From: Gerris lacustris
Taxonomy: Eukaryota > Arthropoda > Insecta > Hemiptera > Gerridae
Assembly: GCA_951217055.1 (NCBI GenBank)
Contig: OX578281.1
Location: forward strand, 32,975,036-33,039,035
DNA length: 64,000 bases
Direction of reading: 5' to 3'
The position numbers and the translations under genes were made by a program. Below, in pieces: positions 12,021 to 23,969 of the stretch; the first letter of the stretch is position 1, and each line of letters begins with the position of its first letter. Under the pieces are notes generated by a model. It did no database searches and was not told the origin of the DNA. It saw only the letters and a program-made list of their open reading frames with translations.

Positions 12021-12700
12021 ACTTCATGCTTGACATCTGCCAAGATGTTTCTTTTTATTTTCCATCTTATTCTTATTATCCTTCTTTGCCTATTTCTTTC
12101 CTTTCTTCTCTTATTATTTTGTCTTATATTCTTTATCTAATTTTATTATCTTCTTTTCTCGTCATATTTTCCTACTTGTTTCTTTCTCTTTTTATTTTCC
12201 TTCTTCGCCGTGCTTTAATTTAATCATCTTTTCCTGCTTGTTTTCTTTCTCTTCTTTGCCGTTTGTTAATTTAATAATCTTTTCCTGCTTGTTTTCTTTC
12301 TCTTCTTTGCCGTTTGTTAATTTAATCATCTTTTCCTGCTTGTTTTCTTTCTCTTCTTTGCCGTTTGTTAATTTAATCATCTTTTCTCATCATATTTTCC
12401 TGTTTGTTTTCTTTCTCTTCTTATTTTCGTTCTTTGCCGTTTTTTAATTTAATCATCATTTCTCGTCTTTTCTTTTTGTCTTAAATCCTTTATCAAATTA
12501 TATCCTCTTCATTTCTCATAATATTTTCCTGCTTCTTTTCTTTCTCTTCTTATTTTCCTTCTTTGCCATTTTTTTTCTTCTTTCCTTTATCCTCATTTGC
12601 TTCTTGTCCTATATCCTATATCCTTATCTGATTTACCTTCTTCTTTTCTATACTCTTTTTAAATATCCTTTACTTTCCCATCTTATTTAAATCAACTTCT
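12020..12700. repeat. Pyrimidine-rich low-complexity tract
   Basis: The + strand is almost entirely T and C, made of variants of 'tcttttcctgcttgttttct', 'ttctcttcttattttcc' and 'ttctttgcc'. The purine-rich complement yields lysine/glutamate-rich frames that are compositional artefacts. A regular 51 bp minisatellite is embedded at 12226-12386. Confidence 0.8.
12226..12386. repeat. 51 bp minisatellite, just over three copies
   Basis: A 51 bp unit beginning 'cttttcctgcttgttttctt' and ending 'gttaatttaat.at' repeats three times almost without change and decays at both edges. Because 51 is divisible by three, the minus strand shows a 17-residue peptide repeat starting IKLTNGKEEKENKQEK, but there is no start context, splice context or flanking coding sequence. 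The near identity of the units implies recent amplification. Confidence 0.85.
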
Positions 12701-13930
12701 TTTCTTCATACACTTAAATGTCTTCCCATTTTTATTTACTTTATCTTATTTTCCATAATCGTGTTGAAATTTTTCCTCCTTCTAATTTACAGTGTTCTCT
12801 TTTTGAATCTTCTTCTTTGACTTTATCTTTTTTATTTGACTTCGTTCTCCTTTTTCTTCATTTTTATCTTTTTAAATTTTATATTTTAACTTCGTTTTTG
12901 TTTGTTTTTTGGTGCCTGTCGCATGTCGTCAAAATCTTTAGAAGGATAATTAACCCTCTCCCAGACATCCCATCAAACTCAACCTTAGCACATAGACTGT
13001 ACCAATATAAAAACATTTATTAATTAGTTAATTTTAATTCTTTTTATTAATATAAAGTTTTAACATATAATAGGACCAATCCCTGAACAAAGGATCTCGC
13101 CAAAACCGAATCTAAACCGTGCCATCGATATGCCCCCGTGTAGAGGACGGCGAGAAAAGGAAAATGAGCCCATAATCGAGGAGGGTTGTTAAGGTTTTTT
13201 TCTCTTCCTTTCGATGGCGTCGGGGGCGGTTCTATTTAAATATTCTATTAATTAAATAATTAATCAAATTATATATTTATTAATTTACAAATTAACTTTC
13301 ACAACCAAAGTGTACTAATGTAATGCATTTGTTTTTATGGACTAGCATAATTCTTTTTGACCTTATTTCAGGACTATAATTTTTTTTTTTTAAAAGTCAC
13401 TTTCCCCTTTTCTATGCTTATTCTCCTTTTTCTTCTATTGTTGTCCTTCTGTATTTCCTTTTTTTAATCGATTTATGCTTTTTTTCTTTCTTTTCATAAA
13501 GCATAGTAGGAAGTAATAATACTTCCTTCATCTTATTTCCCCTACAGTTCATTACTATATTTTTCAGAATGTTTTTCGTTGCCATCTTTTTTTTATATTA
13601 TTTATTTATAAATTCTTTTATATTTTCCGCTTTATTCCTCCTGATTATCCTTTTTTACTTCTATATAAACATTTTAGTTGTAGATTACTATTTTTCTATT
13701 TCGCATATTATTATCTATTTAGGATTATTATTATATAATATGTTACCTCCATATGCAATATTTCGCGTCCTCTTGAAGTATCTTCGGGCCTTTAAAATTA
13801 ACTCCATGATTATAGCATTATTTATTTTAACAATTCATTCTATTTTGGCATCCAGATATGTTGGTTCCACATTGTCTTTTTTATTAATTTGCATTAATAC
13901 ATAGTTAAATTTATACATATAGTTCAAATC
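12700..13930. other. T-rich noncoding stretch with one GC-richer block
   Basis: Open frames at 12718-13023 and 13569-13904 give hydrophobic, Phe/Leu/Ile-rich products typical of T-rich DNA and match nothing I recognise. Between about 13078 and 13228 there is a GC-richer block ('gccatcgatatgcccccgtg', 'gatggcgtcgggggcgg') of unknown origin, possibly an old insertion. Confidence 0.5.
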
Positions 13931-13954
13931 TAATAATATTTATTTTACTAAAAA

Positions 13955-14020
13955 AAAATATACTATTTTGAAAGCCTGAATATGCCTCAAGAGGAGGGCG
14001 AAATATTTTATAAAGAGGTA
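13955..14020 (+). repeat. Fragment related to the 62 kb foldback element
   Basis: The words 'cctgaatatgcctcaagagg' and 'agggcgaaatatttta' match 'gcatgaatatgccccggaga' and 'ggggcgaaatatggcc' in the foldback arms at 62315-62355. Only about 50 bp is shared. Confidence 0.5.
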
Positions 14021-17000
14021 ACTTATTATGTCTAATACCCTAGAGACCTTAAATAAAAATAATAAGCTGCTACATTAATATTACGCATTAAAAAATATAT
14101 ATATACGGCAAAAAAGAATCTAATTAAATACGAATGTCAAATATAAAATACCCAGTTGATGCTTTTTTCCAATATGATTTTATTAACTATGTGAATAAGA
14201 TTTATAGAGATGAATAAGAATAAATCATTGGCCCACGTGTACAAACTAAAGTTAACTGTCACAGATGTTAATTTTTTTTCAATTCTGTTTTCTTTAATAT
14301 ACAAACCAGAAGCGCCAAAAATAAATAATATAAAAAACTGCAATATTTTAATTTCAGCCATAGATCATGTCAATCACCAATCGATATCACAGTGGCTCTC
14401 TGATATTGTATATTTTGGAGCTCCTTGCTTTTTTCAGCAACGCAAGGACATTGTACAGGCTTTTGGCACTTGGCCTAACTTAACTGTAGGCTATTAAGAA
14501 CATCAATTGACTAAATCATGCTATCTTCAAATCAAATCTATACACAAACGATTTTTCCAACAAACTATGACGATATAATTAACCATAAATACGATATAAT
14601 TAGCCGATTTATTCAAAATCAGTTTAGTGGTTTACGCAATACGGCCTGTTAAACTTGTGAACGAAAAGGCAAGATTAAAACTAAAGCGGGATTTCTCTTC
14701 TAATAATACCTACTGATTTTTATGATCTTTGTTTCGTTTTTCATATACTTAACAACTTTATGAATATTGAATGCAAATTAAATTTAAGATTCCGGAAACC
14801 TTTAATAAGCGAGTTTGTGTCATTCATTATTTATAATATCATTCATATTTATGCGGACACAAGCTGATTTAAATATTTGTCGGGTGAAATTCTGTTGCGT
14901 TCCTAGATACATTTCTTAATTTTATTTAATGATAAAATAAATACCATAGTAAATACTTTGCCGACACTATTCACATATTAATATCAAATAAAAATTAAAT
15001 ATTATTAGGAAATATATTATGTGTGATGGACCACTTGAGGTGTGAAAAAATACAAATTATGCCATTTTCAAGACGTTTCGACCCTTCTTTTTAAGGTCAT
15101 CCTCAGTCATCTTTTTATTTATTAAACTGTTTAGTACTGACATTCTATAATTCTTCTTCTCCATAAGGGAAAGTCATAATATAAGAAATTTTTAATAACC
15201 ATTACGTTAAATGTCACCAATGAGTGTTAACTTTTAAAATTTAAACTTAAATTTCATAAAAAAAATGTAAAGCTCATAATACATCATACACTTATCTAAA
15301 ATAATTTAAAATATCAACGTTTAAAAGTAACAATTACCATTAACCATACAATACTGCAATACTAAACAAAAACATGACTCCCACTACTACTAATAAAAAT
15401 TTACTTTTAATAAAAATTTAAAAAAAAATTGTGCTTTAAATATTGTAGAATAAAACTTAAATGGACACTTTTTAAAGAAAGAACTCTTGACACAAAATTC
15501 AGGTTATGCTGATTTCCAAGATGATACCCTTTTTTAGAAGTTATCATTGGAAATACTCCACTGATAGAAAAAAAAACAACATGAAAAAATAAAATAAAAT
15601 ATGATCATTCAATCTCACAAACGTATAATTTTAATAAAATTATCTTGAACTTACAATTATAAAATACTTGGATCGATTAAATCAATTGAAATGATAAAAT
15701 TATTAATGTCCTTTACTGCTATCAATTATGGTATTTACTGCTATCAATTATTCATCGGTAATTTAAAGTAATTAAAAAAAAACTATTAATAATTTCGCTA
15801 CCAATTATCCGATGATAAACAAACATTTTATGTCTCATAAACGGTGTTTAATTCCGTTATAGAATGTTAAGAGATGCGTTGTCTTGTTTAAATGTATTCC
15901 ACCTGTTGCTGAAGCCCAAGCAAACCAGTTTGTTTCTTGGTCCGACTCGTAATCCGTAATTACCCTTTTTAAATATTATACTCGCGCCTCAACTAAACGC
16001 AGATTCACTTTGATGTCTTCAAACCAATTTTTCTTTAAGAATAATCTATATTTTTATAGACGGTCAAGGTAGTTGTTGCAACAACATAGTTGGTTAAGTT
16101 CATGCGGTTTGTTTATTAACGTATAAGAAACAATTAATTTCACTAGTTTTTCCTAAGTTTATTATTTAAATTGATTAATTTATTCAAAGTGAAGTTGATT
16201 GGTTGGCAAAGTAATGAGGACCAATTTTAAATAAGTATTATTTTCGTTACTGATCAACTTCTTTTCCTTGACAATAATGGTAGTTTGATATGGAGGTTTC
16301 ATTCTTTAAAATACTTTGTACTTCTTTCAATGTGTAATGAGCTCAATCCGCCATAAATGTATGACTAACTTTACGCCTTTGCCACCTTATAAGTTAAAAA
16401 AAAAAAAAAAAAAATGAAAAAGAAGAATAAAGTTGGTGTCTAAATGGAGACTAAAAGATCTGGTACAAGGAGAAAGGGACCGTCAAATTTTTAAACTTGA
16501 CCTTGATACCGACGAAAAAGGAATATAACAATGAAAGCATGAACACAATGAATAATTGTTATGTACTTATTTGTCCCTTTATCGTTATTCATAATTTTTT
16601 TTTTTTTTTTTTTTTTATTATACTGTAGTAACATGAAATTAGTCTAAAAAAAAACAACAACAAAAAAACATGTACAATGTACACGATCGTAAAATACAAA
16701 TACGTATTTAGCATGACCATTTTACAAGATAAAATAACTTCTTAACATAATATACTAATATGTTTAAAAATACGATGGACTTAATTTAAAATGTTAATGC
16801 GATTTACGGATGTATATAATATTTAAAATTATATATGTAAACGAACAATAATGCTTGGAATAAAGTAAAAAATGCCTTTTTACAAAAATTGTATTTATTA
16901 TACCAAGACGGATAACAATCACCGATCAATATCTTATGCGCCAAAACCAAAAAGATAACGAGCAATTTTAAAATAATATATACAAATAAAAATGCAGCAA

Positions 17001-18230
17001 AATGTAAAATAAATAAAAAATCAGTGCGAGGCAAATTAGACAAAACTTTCTTATATACATATACAATCTATTTTGTGAGACATAATAATGTATTTTTTAA
17101 ACATCATTACGTAGGATTTTTTTATTCATTTTTTTTATCATTCTGTGTGATAGAGTTATAGGAATTGATGTAGAAGTTTCAATTTGACTTAAATAATTTT
17201 AGGTTTAAAAAACAAAACTAAATTGATATATTTTTTTGTGGATTTAAAAAATTAAATAACATAATAAAAATTGAATTTTATTGAAATCGTAAATGTGTTT
17301 ATTTTATTTGGCTGTTGGATGAATCGTCAAATAAAAAGAAAATATAAAAATAATACAAATTGACGAAGGTTGAAATTTTATTTGATTGGAACAATATTTT
17401 TAGAAAACAGGTTGAAAATAACCTAGATCAGTATGAATAAACCTTTTTTTTAATTTGATAGAAAGAAAATTAGGAAATAATTCCATGATTTGAATACTAC
17501 TGTACTACATAAAACAATGTAACTCCTACAATAATCGTGAAGCCTTATTTAATCTATGATGTTCGTATATCCAAAAGTTATACTCTTAAGCAAACAATGT
17601 GGATACAAAATACTTTACTAATGGAACGAATAATGTGAACAAAACACTCTATGAAAAATAATTGTAAGTAAAATCAAAAAAATAAATTCTACAAATGGAA
17701 AATAGCAGTAAAATCATATTAACTATTTATTTCAAAGTAATGTAACGAGTATATTTTTGGGTATTACAAAAAACAAAACAAATAAATTCAAACAAAAACC
17801 ACATTTTACGATACAACAAAAAAGGAAGTTACAGACACTTACGGCAAGAGAGAGTTGCCAAAAAATCTTTTTAAAGAAGCTTTGGACGAAATACACTCAG
17901 TCTATCTCAACACACTTCTGTTTTCGATTGCCAAAACAATTTTCTAAATGGAGAAGGCAAAATACCTATATCATATTTTTAGAGTTGACTTTTTTTTGTA
18001 AGTTGTATAAATGAATCAAATCAAATGCCTGATACATATCTGTAAAGATACAGTTCACTTAACTATACGATTTATTAAAATTAGCCGAAACATAAATCGC
18101 CAATTTATTTTAAATTATACCAGATTACAATTTGAGGGTAAACTTAGGCTCAGTGTACCAATATTAGTATATACACTGCCATTATATTTCGTGAAGCGAG
18201 TGAAATTATTTGTGAAAAGCGCTAATGAGT
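14020..18230. other. AT-rich noncoding stretch
   Basis: No gene could be supported. The frame at 14210-14497 contains an acceptor-like 'tttaatttcag' at about 14346-14356 followed by roughly 130 bp of balanced-composition open frame, but no domain is recognisable. Near 15066-15112 the text 'cgtttcgacccttctttt' and 'ggtcatcctcagtcat' resembles a fragment of a widespread repeat type. Homopolymers lie at 16398-16414 (A) and 16595-16616 (T). The 17757-18235 frames are lysine-rich, AT-driven and unrecognised. Confidence 0.5.
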
Positions 18231-18239
18231 ACTAATGAC

Positions 18240-18372
18240 TAATTGTCATTATCACATCACTGATATAGACATCATCAGTTTACTGATAGTAATTTTCAGT
18301 TCCCTGATAGTTATCATTAACTCACTGATATTTATTATCTGTCCATTGATAGTAATTACTAACTCAATTCAT
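18240..18372. repeat. Short degenerate tandem repeat, about 30-35 bp
   Basis: Units of the form 'ctgatagtaattttcagttc' or 'ctgatagttatcattaactc' recur four to five times ('cactgatata', 'tactgatagt', 'ccctgatagt', 'cactgatatt', 'cattgatagt'). The open frame that spans it therefore has an Ile/Leu/Val-rich repetitive start and is unlikely to be a real protein. Confidence 0.6.
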
Positions 18373-18627
18373 CAACATAAAATATTAAAAAAAATGTCCC
18401 TTCACGTAAAAAAAAAAAAAAAGGAATTACACCAGATTATGTCATGGCAGTTTTATGAATATTATACTCCAATTTCAGTACCGATTGCGGAAGAACTAGA
18501 TATTTTGAACTTACGAACATTTTACACTTTCGGAAAAGATTTATTCGATAATAAAAAAAAACATAACATGTTTGAAATCCGTGTGTTCAACATCATTAAT
18601 GTGTTATTATTATAAAGCCAGCTGCAA

Positions 18628-19105
18628 ATAAATACAAGAAGCAACAGGGGTAACCTACAAAACAATAGTAAAATGGCTAATAAAGAATGTAGAAAAAGGA
18701 GAAGAATGTTCAAACAGAATAGACTTAAAGAACTAGAGGAATTTAGAGAGGAAGATGAAATATGAAAAATGTATAAGAGAACTCAAGAATTAAAAAAGGG
18801 TATTAACCGATAACTATGTTTTTTGGCAACAAAGATGGAGAGGTCATTGGAGGAAATTCTGCAAATTCGGGTAGACGTGCCGCATCTCAGTGGACTACTT
18901 AAAGGTGGTTTAAGTTTAGATATGAAAGAGGAGTTATCCCAAGAGAATTGCGACATTCTAAGACCTCCAAGTAGAGGAAAGGTAAGATAGGCTCTTAGAA
19001 AGATTAAGAACAATAAAGCTCCTGGAGTTGACAATCCCCCAGGAGAATTGTTGAAATATGGTGGGACTCAAGAAGTTGGGCACACTGAAAAAATACCAGT
19101 TAAAA
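18628..19105 (+). pseudogene. Broken LINE ORF2: linker and start of reverse transcriptase
   Basis: Translation gives, in order, a basic segment NKECRKRRRMFKQNRLKELE, a segment reading GNKDGEVIGG, then, after a frame change, the reverse-transcriptase entry motif NNKAPGVDNPPGELLKYGG. In RTE/jockey-type non-LTR elements the same order (Lys/Arg-rich linker, NKDGxxIG, then NNKAPGxDxIPxELLKxGG) precedes the catalytic palm. There are at least two in-frame stops (after about residue 'EEDEI' and after 'RGKVR') and one frameshift near 18865. The palm motif with the catalytic YADD is absent; homology ends near 19100. A dead fragment. Confidence 0.85.
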
Positions 19106-19109
19106 ATAT

Positions 19110-20125
19110 GTTATATTATTCTACCCCTCGCATTAAAAAAAACGAAAGTGCTTTAAAGATGTCTTCTAAAGATATCAATCAAAATAATCAAAGAAATCAG
19201 AGAAAGATCATAACTTAAACTTGTTACCGTCAATACATTAACTTGCATTGAAATCATGTTTGATGACGACAATTCTGTTTTTAGAATTTAATAAAGGAAT
19301 AACTGCGAACAAAATCGTAAATTGAACTGTTTAAAAAGTTTATTGTTAGTCATGTCATAAGAAGACGAATAAGACGTCATAAGAAAACGTTCAACGCGAA
19401 TTATGATATGTGTATTGCGGGTTTAGCATTTTGCTAAAATTAATCCTTTTTTAAAAAATTTCAAGCACCGCAAAACTATTTTTAAAGCAAGGGGGAGGAA
19501 GAAATACTGAGGACTGATGTCCAGTTTGGAGATGAATGCTCGAGTATGATTTTTAGTTTGCGTACAGAGGCTACATTTTCTAAGGAAAAGGAAAATTAAT
19601 TTACAAATAATAAAATAATAAAACATCAAAATAAAGCAATTTAGGTTTTTAAAAAAGCGTAATGATAAACATCACTTTGCATAATAAGTTATGCTTTTAT
19701 AAATATTTCTATAGAGTATTTGCTCTTAAAAACATACTCAATGCGTTTAAAGAGATAAGTTTGTACTAACGTGCAAAGTATATTTTAAGTAAATTACATT
19801 TTTTTAGAGATCAGTATATTATTTTAAAAATTATTCTTTAATTATTTATACATCGATCAATTTATATTATAAATTGTTCATCAATATCTAAACTTATCTA
19901 AAATAATATTTTTTTATTAAAAAGAAAATACTTTAATATCATTGAGATCGATTAATTCATTAAATTATACTTTACCGACTACTATAGAAATCCATTTGTA
20001 TAATTATAAACAATACTTTAATGACTATAGTAGTGAGAACGTTGTACTTAGAAATTCAAATTATACATTGACATCTAAACTTTTACAGAGAATAACATAT
20101 TTAGAAATATCTTTTTGTGACTTTT
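19110..20125. other. AT-rich noncoding stretch
   Basis: No gene or recognisable repeat. It separates the 5' LINE relic from the downstream pieces. Confidence 0.5.
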
Positions 20126-20129
20126 CACT

Positions 20130-20530
20130 TCTCATATAAAGAGTCATATAAAGTATTCATATAAAGTAACTAATATAAGTAAGTAATAACTTTAAAGTAC
20201 TCATATAAAGTATTGGTATCTGTAGAAAGTATCTTTCTGTCGTCTGTGTGTGCAGACACCTGAAGTCTAAACTACTGGCCAGATTATGACGAAATTTGGC
20301 GTACATATTCCAAAAAATCATACCCCAAGGCGAAATCGAGAAATGAATTTTAGCTCTAAATTTAGGGACGCTACCCCCAAAAACTCTGAAAATACGAAAA
20401 AAATTGACAATTTTAATTTAAAAAATTCTAAAATGTAGTCCATTTGAATATGAATCTAACGATATAAGCCGCTTTCCCGGGAAAAATCTAGTTCCTGCGA
20501 AAATAGCTTTAAACGTGGAGGGAGATAATT
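20130..20530 (+). repeat. Dispersed repeat B, copy with expanded start
   Basis: Matches the 27010 copy: 'tctgtcgtctgtgtgtgcag', 'taaactact.ggccagatta', 'gacgaaatttggcgtaca', 'ccccaaggcgaaatcgagaa', 'tttcccgggaaaaatctagt', 'aatagctttaaacg'. Its start carries several direct copies of 'tcatataaagta' (20132-20212), probably slippage of the 'ctcatataaag' word that begins the family. Confidence 0.8.
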
Positions 20531-20825
20531 TGCATTAATATCACCATAAAATAGTACCTAGTAATTTTGATCTCGCGATGAAATTCGACTAAACTCAATA
20601 GCATTCATAAAAATAATAACGATCCCATAAAATTATAATTATTAAAAAATATAAATTTAATGAATTAACAACATGATACACATTATCGAGATATTCGTAC
20701 TCTCTGACTCCACTCTCTTACAATTTAAACTTAAACCTGAACAAATATTTTACAGCAACAGTATTTTTTCTTTTTAATTTATTTATCTAACATAATTAGG
20801 TATATACCAGTTAACCGAGGGAGGG

Positions 20826-20925
20826 CGCTGCCCCCCCCCCCCCTCTGTTTACTGTGGGGGGGGACCCCCCCCCTCTTGGCACAGTGGTTACATGCGTTAA
20901 CTGCTGTACTTATGCACAAATTTTA
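20826..20925 (+). repeat. Poly-C/poly-G hairpin tract with a tRNA-like box A
   Basis: Runs of 14 and 10 C flank an 8 G run within 'ctgtttactgtggggggggac', allowing strong hairpins. Immediately after, 'ttggcacagtggttacatgc' resembles a tRNA A-box region, but no convincing B box follows, so a truncated SINE head is only a possibility. Confidence 0.45.
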
Positions 20926-20984
20926 TTACTCCCTATTTCCAGTCTTCAGAAGCAAAAATACCAAGGTCCTTGGTTACACTACAG

Positions 20985-21575
20985 TCCGGCCCTGTAGCAA
21001 CTTAAGCTTCTTAAAGTTGGACCTTAACTACAACAGACAAATAAATGCTCAGAAGATGGAAAAGAAAGATCCTGAAAAAAATATTTCGAGCTAATTGAAC
21101 TACTGGACTTTGGAGAAGCAGAACTAATTCTGAACTCCAAAATCTCTATAAAAAGCCAGATATTGTAAATGAGATTAAACCTGGAGGATTTAGATGGCTG
21201 GGCCACGTTGAACGAATGCCAGTGGAAAGATGCCTCCGAAGGGTGCTCTTTTCCATCAAGGAAAAAATGGGAAAAAATATATTGGAGGATTTAAGAAAGC
21301 CTAGAGTTCGGGGGTAGGAAATACGGTTCTAGACAGAGGAGATGGTTGAGCCACGTTCAACGAATGCCAGTGGAAAGATACCTCCGAAGGGTGCTCTATA
21401 CACCACTAGGGGCCAAGGAAATGATGGGAAGACAATATACTGGAGGACCAAGAAACCCTAGAGTTCGGGGGTAGAAAATACGGGTTCTAGACAGAGGAAA
21501 TGGCTGGAAGCATGTTAATAATTAAACAAGAGCCCTCTACGGACTACAGCGCCATGGACTAAGTAAGTTAGGAAA
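20985..21575 (+). pseudogene. Broken LINE ORF2 C-terminus with internal 150 bp tandem duplication
   Basis: Segments ERKILKKIF, the repeated motif RWLGHVERMPVER, GGPRNPRVRG and ALYGLQRHGLSKLG correspond in order to the carboxy end of RTE/jockey-like ORF2 proteins (typically ..LRWLGHVxRM....RGRPRxRW..). Several stops and frameshifts break the frame. The block 21196-21343 is repeated as 21344-21500: 'cacgttgaacgaatgccagt' / 'cacgttcaacgaatgccagt' and 'ctagagttcgggggta' occur in both. It could be the 3' end of the element whose start lies at 18628, separated by later insertions. Confidence 0.85.
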
Positions 21576-21579
21576 CTGC

Positions 21580-22360
21580 CAAAATATACGTAATGCCATT
21601 TTGTACATTAAAAAAAGCTCCCGGATTAAAATTAACCGTTATTAAAGATGGTTATTAGAAAAAAAAATCTAGAAACAATTAATCTTAATAGATTGGTCAA
21701 AATATGTAATAAAAAATAACCACATTTGTATACTTTGGGTTTATCAGACAAACAGCAATTATTTCTGCAAAATATTAAATACACTTCAATTATTCTGCTT
21801 AGTAATATTGGCGTATCAAAAATAAAGAAAAAATAAAACAATTCCCCGATAAAATGTGTGGGAAAAAGATTGAAAATATAATTATCGATAAAAGTCGATT
21901 AAAAAAAAAAAAATAAAAAATGTATATACATTTAATATATTATACGAAACCTCGTTTAAATTACCCGTCTTCATAAATTGTTGAAGTAGCAATTTAATAA
22001 TAATTTAGTCACTAAAAACTTGTCATGATAACTGAATAAACATAACATTTTAGTATGGTATTTATTTATGTTATTAGTAGTAAAAGTATTATTATTAACG
22101 CTAATATTACATTTTTGTTCTGTATTGTAATAAAAAAAATAGTAATGGTGACTAATTATTATTGTTATTGTGCGAAAATACAAGCGAGGGTTAAGAATAT
22201 TTTGTGTAAAAAAATCTTAATTATAATAAACGTAAAAAAATAACATTAACTGCATCAAGTACTTTTTTAAAAAAAAATTCTTATTCGACAAATTTACACG
22301 TTACTTAGTTTTTATCAGTCTGTCGATCGTCGCACACACGCAAATATTGTTTATAATATT
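21580..22360. other. AT-rich noncoding stretch
   Basis: No gene seen; open frames here are AT-driven and unrecognised. Confidence 0.5.
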
Positions 22361-22364
22361 CACT

Positions 22365-22365
22365 T

Positions 22366-22397
<32 letters not shown>

Positions 22398-22409
22398 AAT
22401 ATATATATA

Positions 22410-22476
<67 letters not shown>
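22365..22476. repeat. (AT)n microsatellite
   Basis: About 110 bp of alternating a and t with occasional 'aaat' and 'ac' interruptions. Confidence 0.95.
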
Positions 22477-22479
<3 letters not shown>

Positions 22480-22480
<1 letters not shown>

Positions 22481-23330
22481 ATTCCTGGAAATATAATAAT
22501 TTCCTATAATTATATTAACTTCCATAGTTAAAATATATATAAATTAAAAAACAATATATTTACTAATACTTTTGTAATATGAAAAATATTTTGCTTATCT
22601 CTTGAAATCTTTTTTAAAAGATTTTACGAGGCACTCCCGAAGCGAATTCTCTGAATATATAATCAGCTTTAAAAGGCTTAAGTGAATATTAACTTAATAA
22701 TTTACTTATGATATGATAAAACTATATCGTAAGTAAGTTGAATCATTTTATTATTATATATTTTATTTTGGTCCGAACATTATGATTGAATATAGAAAAA
22801 TCGTTCGAGTTTATAAAGATATAATGTTAAGATAATTAAAATATCCTATATGGAATTATTAAAACAAGTTAAAAATAAAGAAGTTTATTGAAAGAATTTT
22901 AGACTGGTTCAACTGGTATTAAAAATAAAAATAAATACTATTAAAAAAATAAAAATACATTTATAAAGACTTCTAAAAGAATTAAATAAGATCCTGTCCT
23001 TTTTCGATATTTTGTTACCAAGGAAGTATAAAAATATATTATATTCATATAGCGATATATGTATTTAAGTATAAATTAAATATAGATAGATTAATATTAG
23101 GTTGTAAATAAAATTAATAATAATTGAGATGCATATAGGAAGCTTGACCTAACAAATATTTTTTGAAGTTTAACTTCTTTAGGCGCGCCAGAGTAAATTG
23201 GCTTGGTTGAAACGAAGTTTGTGTTTCGAAACTCGTCCAAGTGAAAGATTTTGAAGTGAAATAAACGAAATTGCATGTAACGAAGTTTCTGTTTCAAGAC
23301 TCGTCTGAGTGATAGATTTACCTAAAAAAA
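22480..23330. other. AT-rich noncoding stretch
   Basis: No gene seen. Around 23206-23310 the phrases 'ttgaaacgaagtttgtgttt' and 'gtaacgaagtttctgtttca' are a short direct repeat, each followed by 'cgtc.gagtgatagat' type text. Confidence 0.5.
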
Positions 23331-23332
23331 GT

Positions 23333-23409
23333 TTTTCACATGGTCGAGTCTCGATCCCCGACCCCTTAATCAGCAGGCAAATGCGCTATCCGTTGCACCA
23401 CGGAAGTAC
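23333..23409 (-). repeat. tRNA-derived SINE head
   Basis: On the minus strand a D-arm/A-box 'tggtgcaacggatagcgca' is followed at the correct distance by a B-box-like 'ggggatcgagactcg'. The anticodon arm does not form a standard 5 bp stem with a 7 nt loop, so this is a tRNA-like SINE head or tRNA relic. Which SINE body it belongs to is not clear. Confidence 0.6.
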
Positions 23410-23522
23410 ATGATAAATTTAAAGTTAAGTAATGATGATCGGAGCTCTCGCTCTAGCGCCTTTGTGCTTCATTTTTACCTTTTTTTATACATTATGATTT
23501 TTGTAAGGTGGAAATAAAGATA

Positions 23523-23579
23523 TATTATTATTATTATTATTTTTTTTTATATTTTTTTTTGGGGGGGGGGGGGGGGGGG
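23523..23579. repeat. (ATT)n, poly-T and 19 nt poly-G tract
   Basis: A short 'att' microsatellite runs into poly-T and then 19 consecutive G at 23561-23579. The G run lies 8 bp before a long hairpin. Confidence 0.9.
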
Positions 23580-23587
23580 TTAGACCC

Positions 23588-23659
23588 GTTCAACTGCCAG
23601 GGTCATTATAGGACGGGAGTTATCCGGTCCCCGTCCTGTAATGACCCTGGTAGTTGAAC
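23588..23659. repeat. 72 bp hairpin with arms of about 30 bp
   Basis: The left arm starts 'gttcaactgccagggtcatt' and the right arm ends 'aatgaccctggtagttgaac'; arms pair over about 30 bp with only a couple of mismatches around a loop of about 12 nt ('agttatccggtc'). The size resembles a miRNA precursor, but a small foldback transposon or the paired ends of a MITE is equally possible. Confidence 0.75.
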
Positions 23660-23969
23660 AGGACTTTATCTTGGGACCAACAAATCCTCATTTCTCATTT
23701 CAATGAACATAGTATGTAAGTGGAGGAATTTGATTTTATATACGAGTAAAATTGAGTTACGTGCTTCTTCTAGGAACAATTAAACTTTTAATTATACATA
23801 TATACGACATATTTATATAATTATATTATATCAATGTGTAGGAGGAAACATAAAATCAACTGTTTCTTGAACTTAAATTTCACTTCTAATGCGTGAGAGT
23901 CTCACACATATTTTTTTTTAATTAGTTTTTAAAATATTTACTTAATCAGTAATGTACATTGGAGTACGC

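Noticed and set aside
12192..12380. Protein with MIKLTNGKEEKENKQEK repeats
   Set aside because: It is the translation of a 51 bp minisatellite in a pyrimidine-rich tract, with no flanking coding sequence.
13569..13904. Membrane protein of 111 residues
   Set aside because: Hydrophobicity follows from T-rich composition; no family resemblance and no regular gene context.
18235..18615. 126-residue ORF
   Set aside because: Its first third is a short tandem repeat, a poly-A tract encodes its lysine run, and no domain is recognisable.
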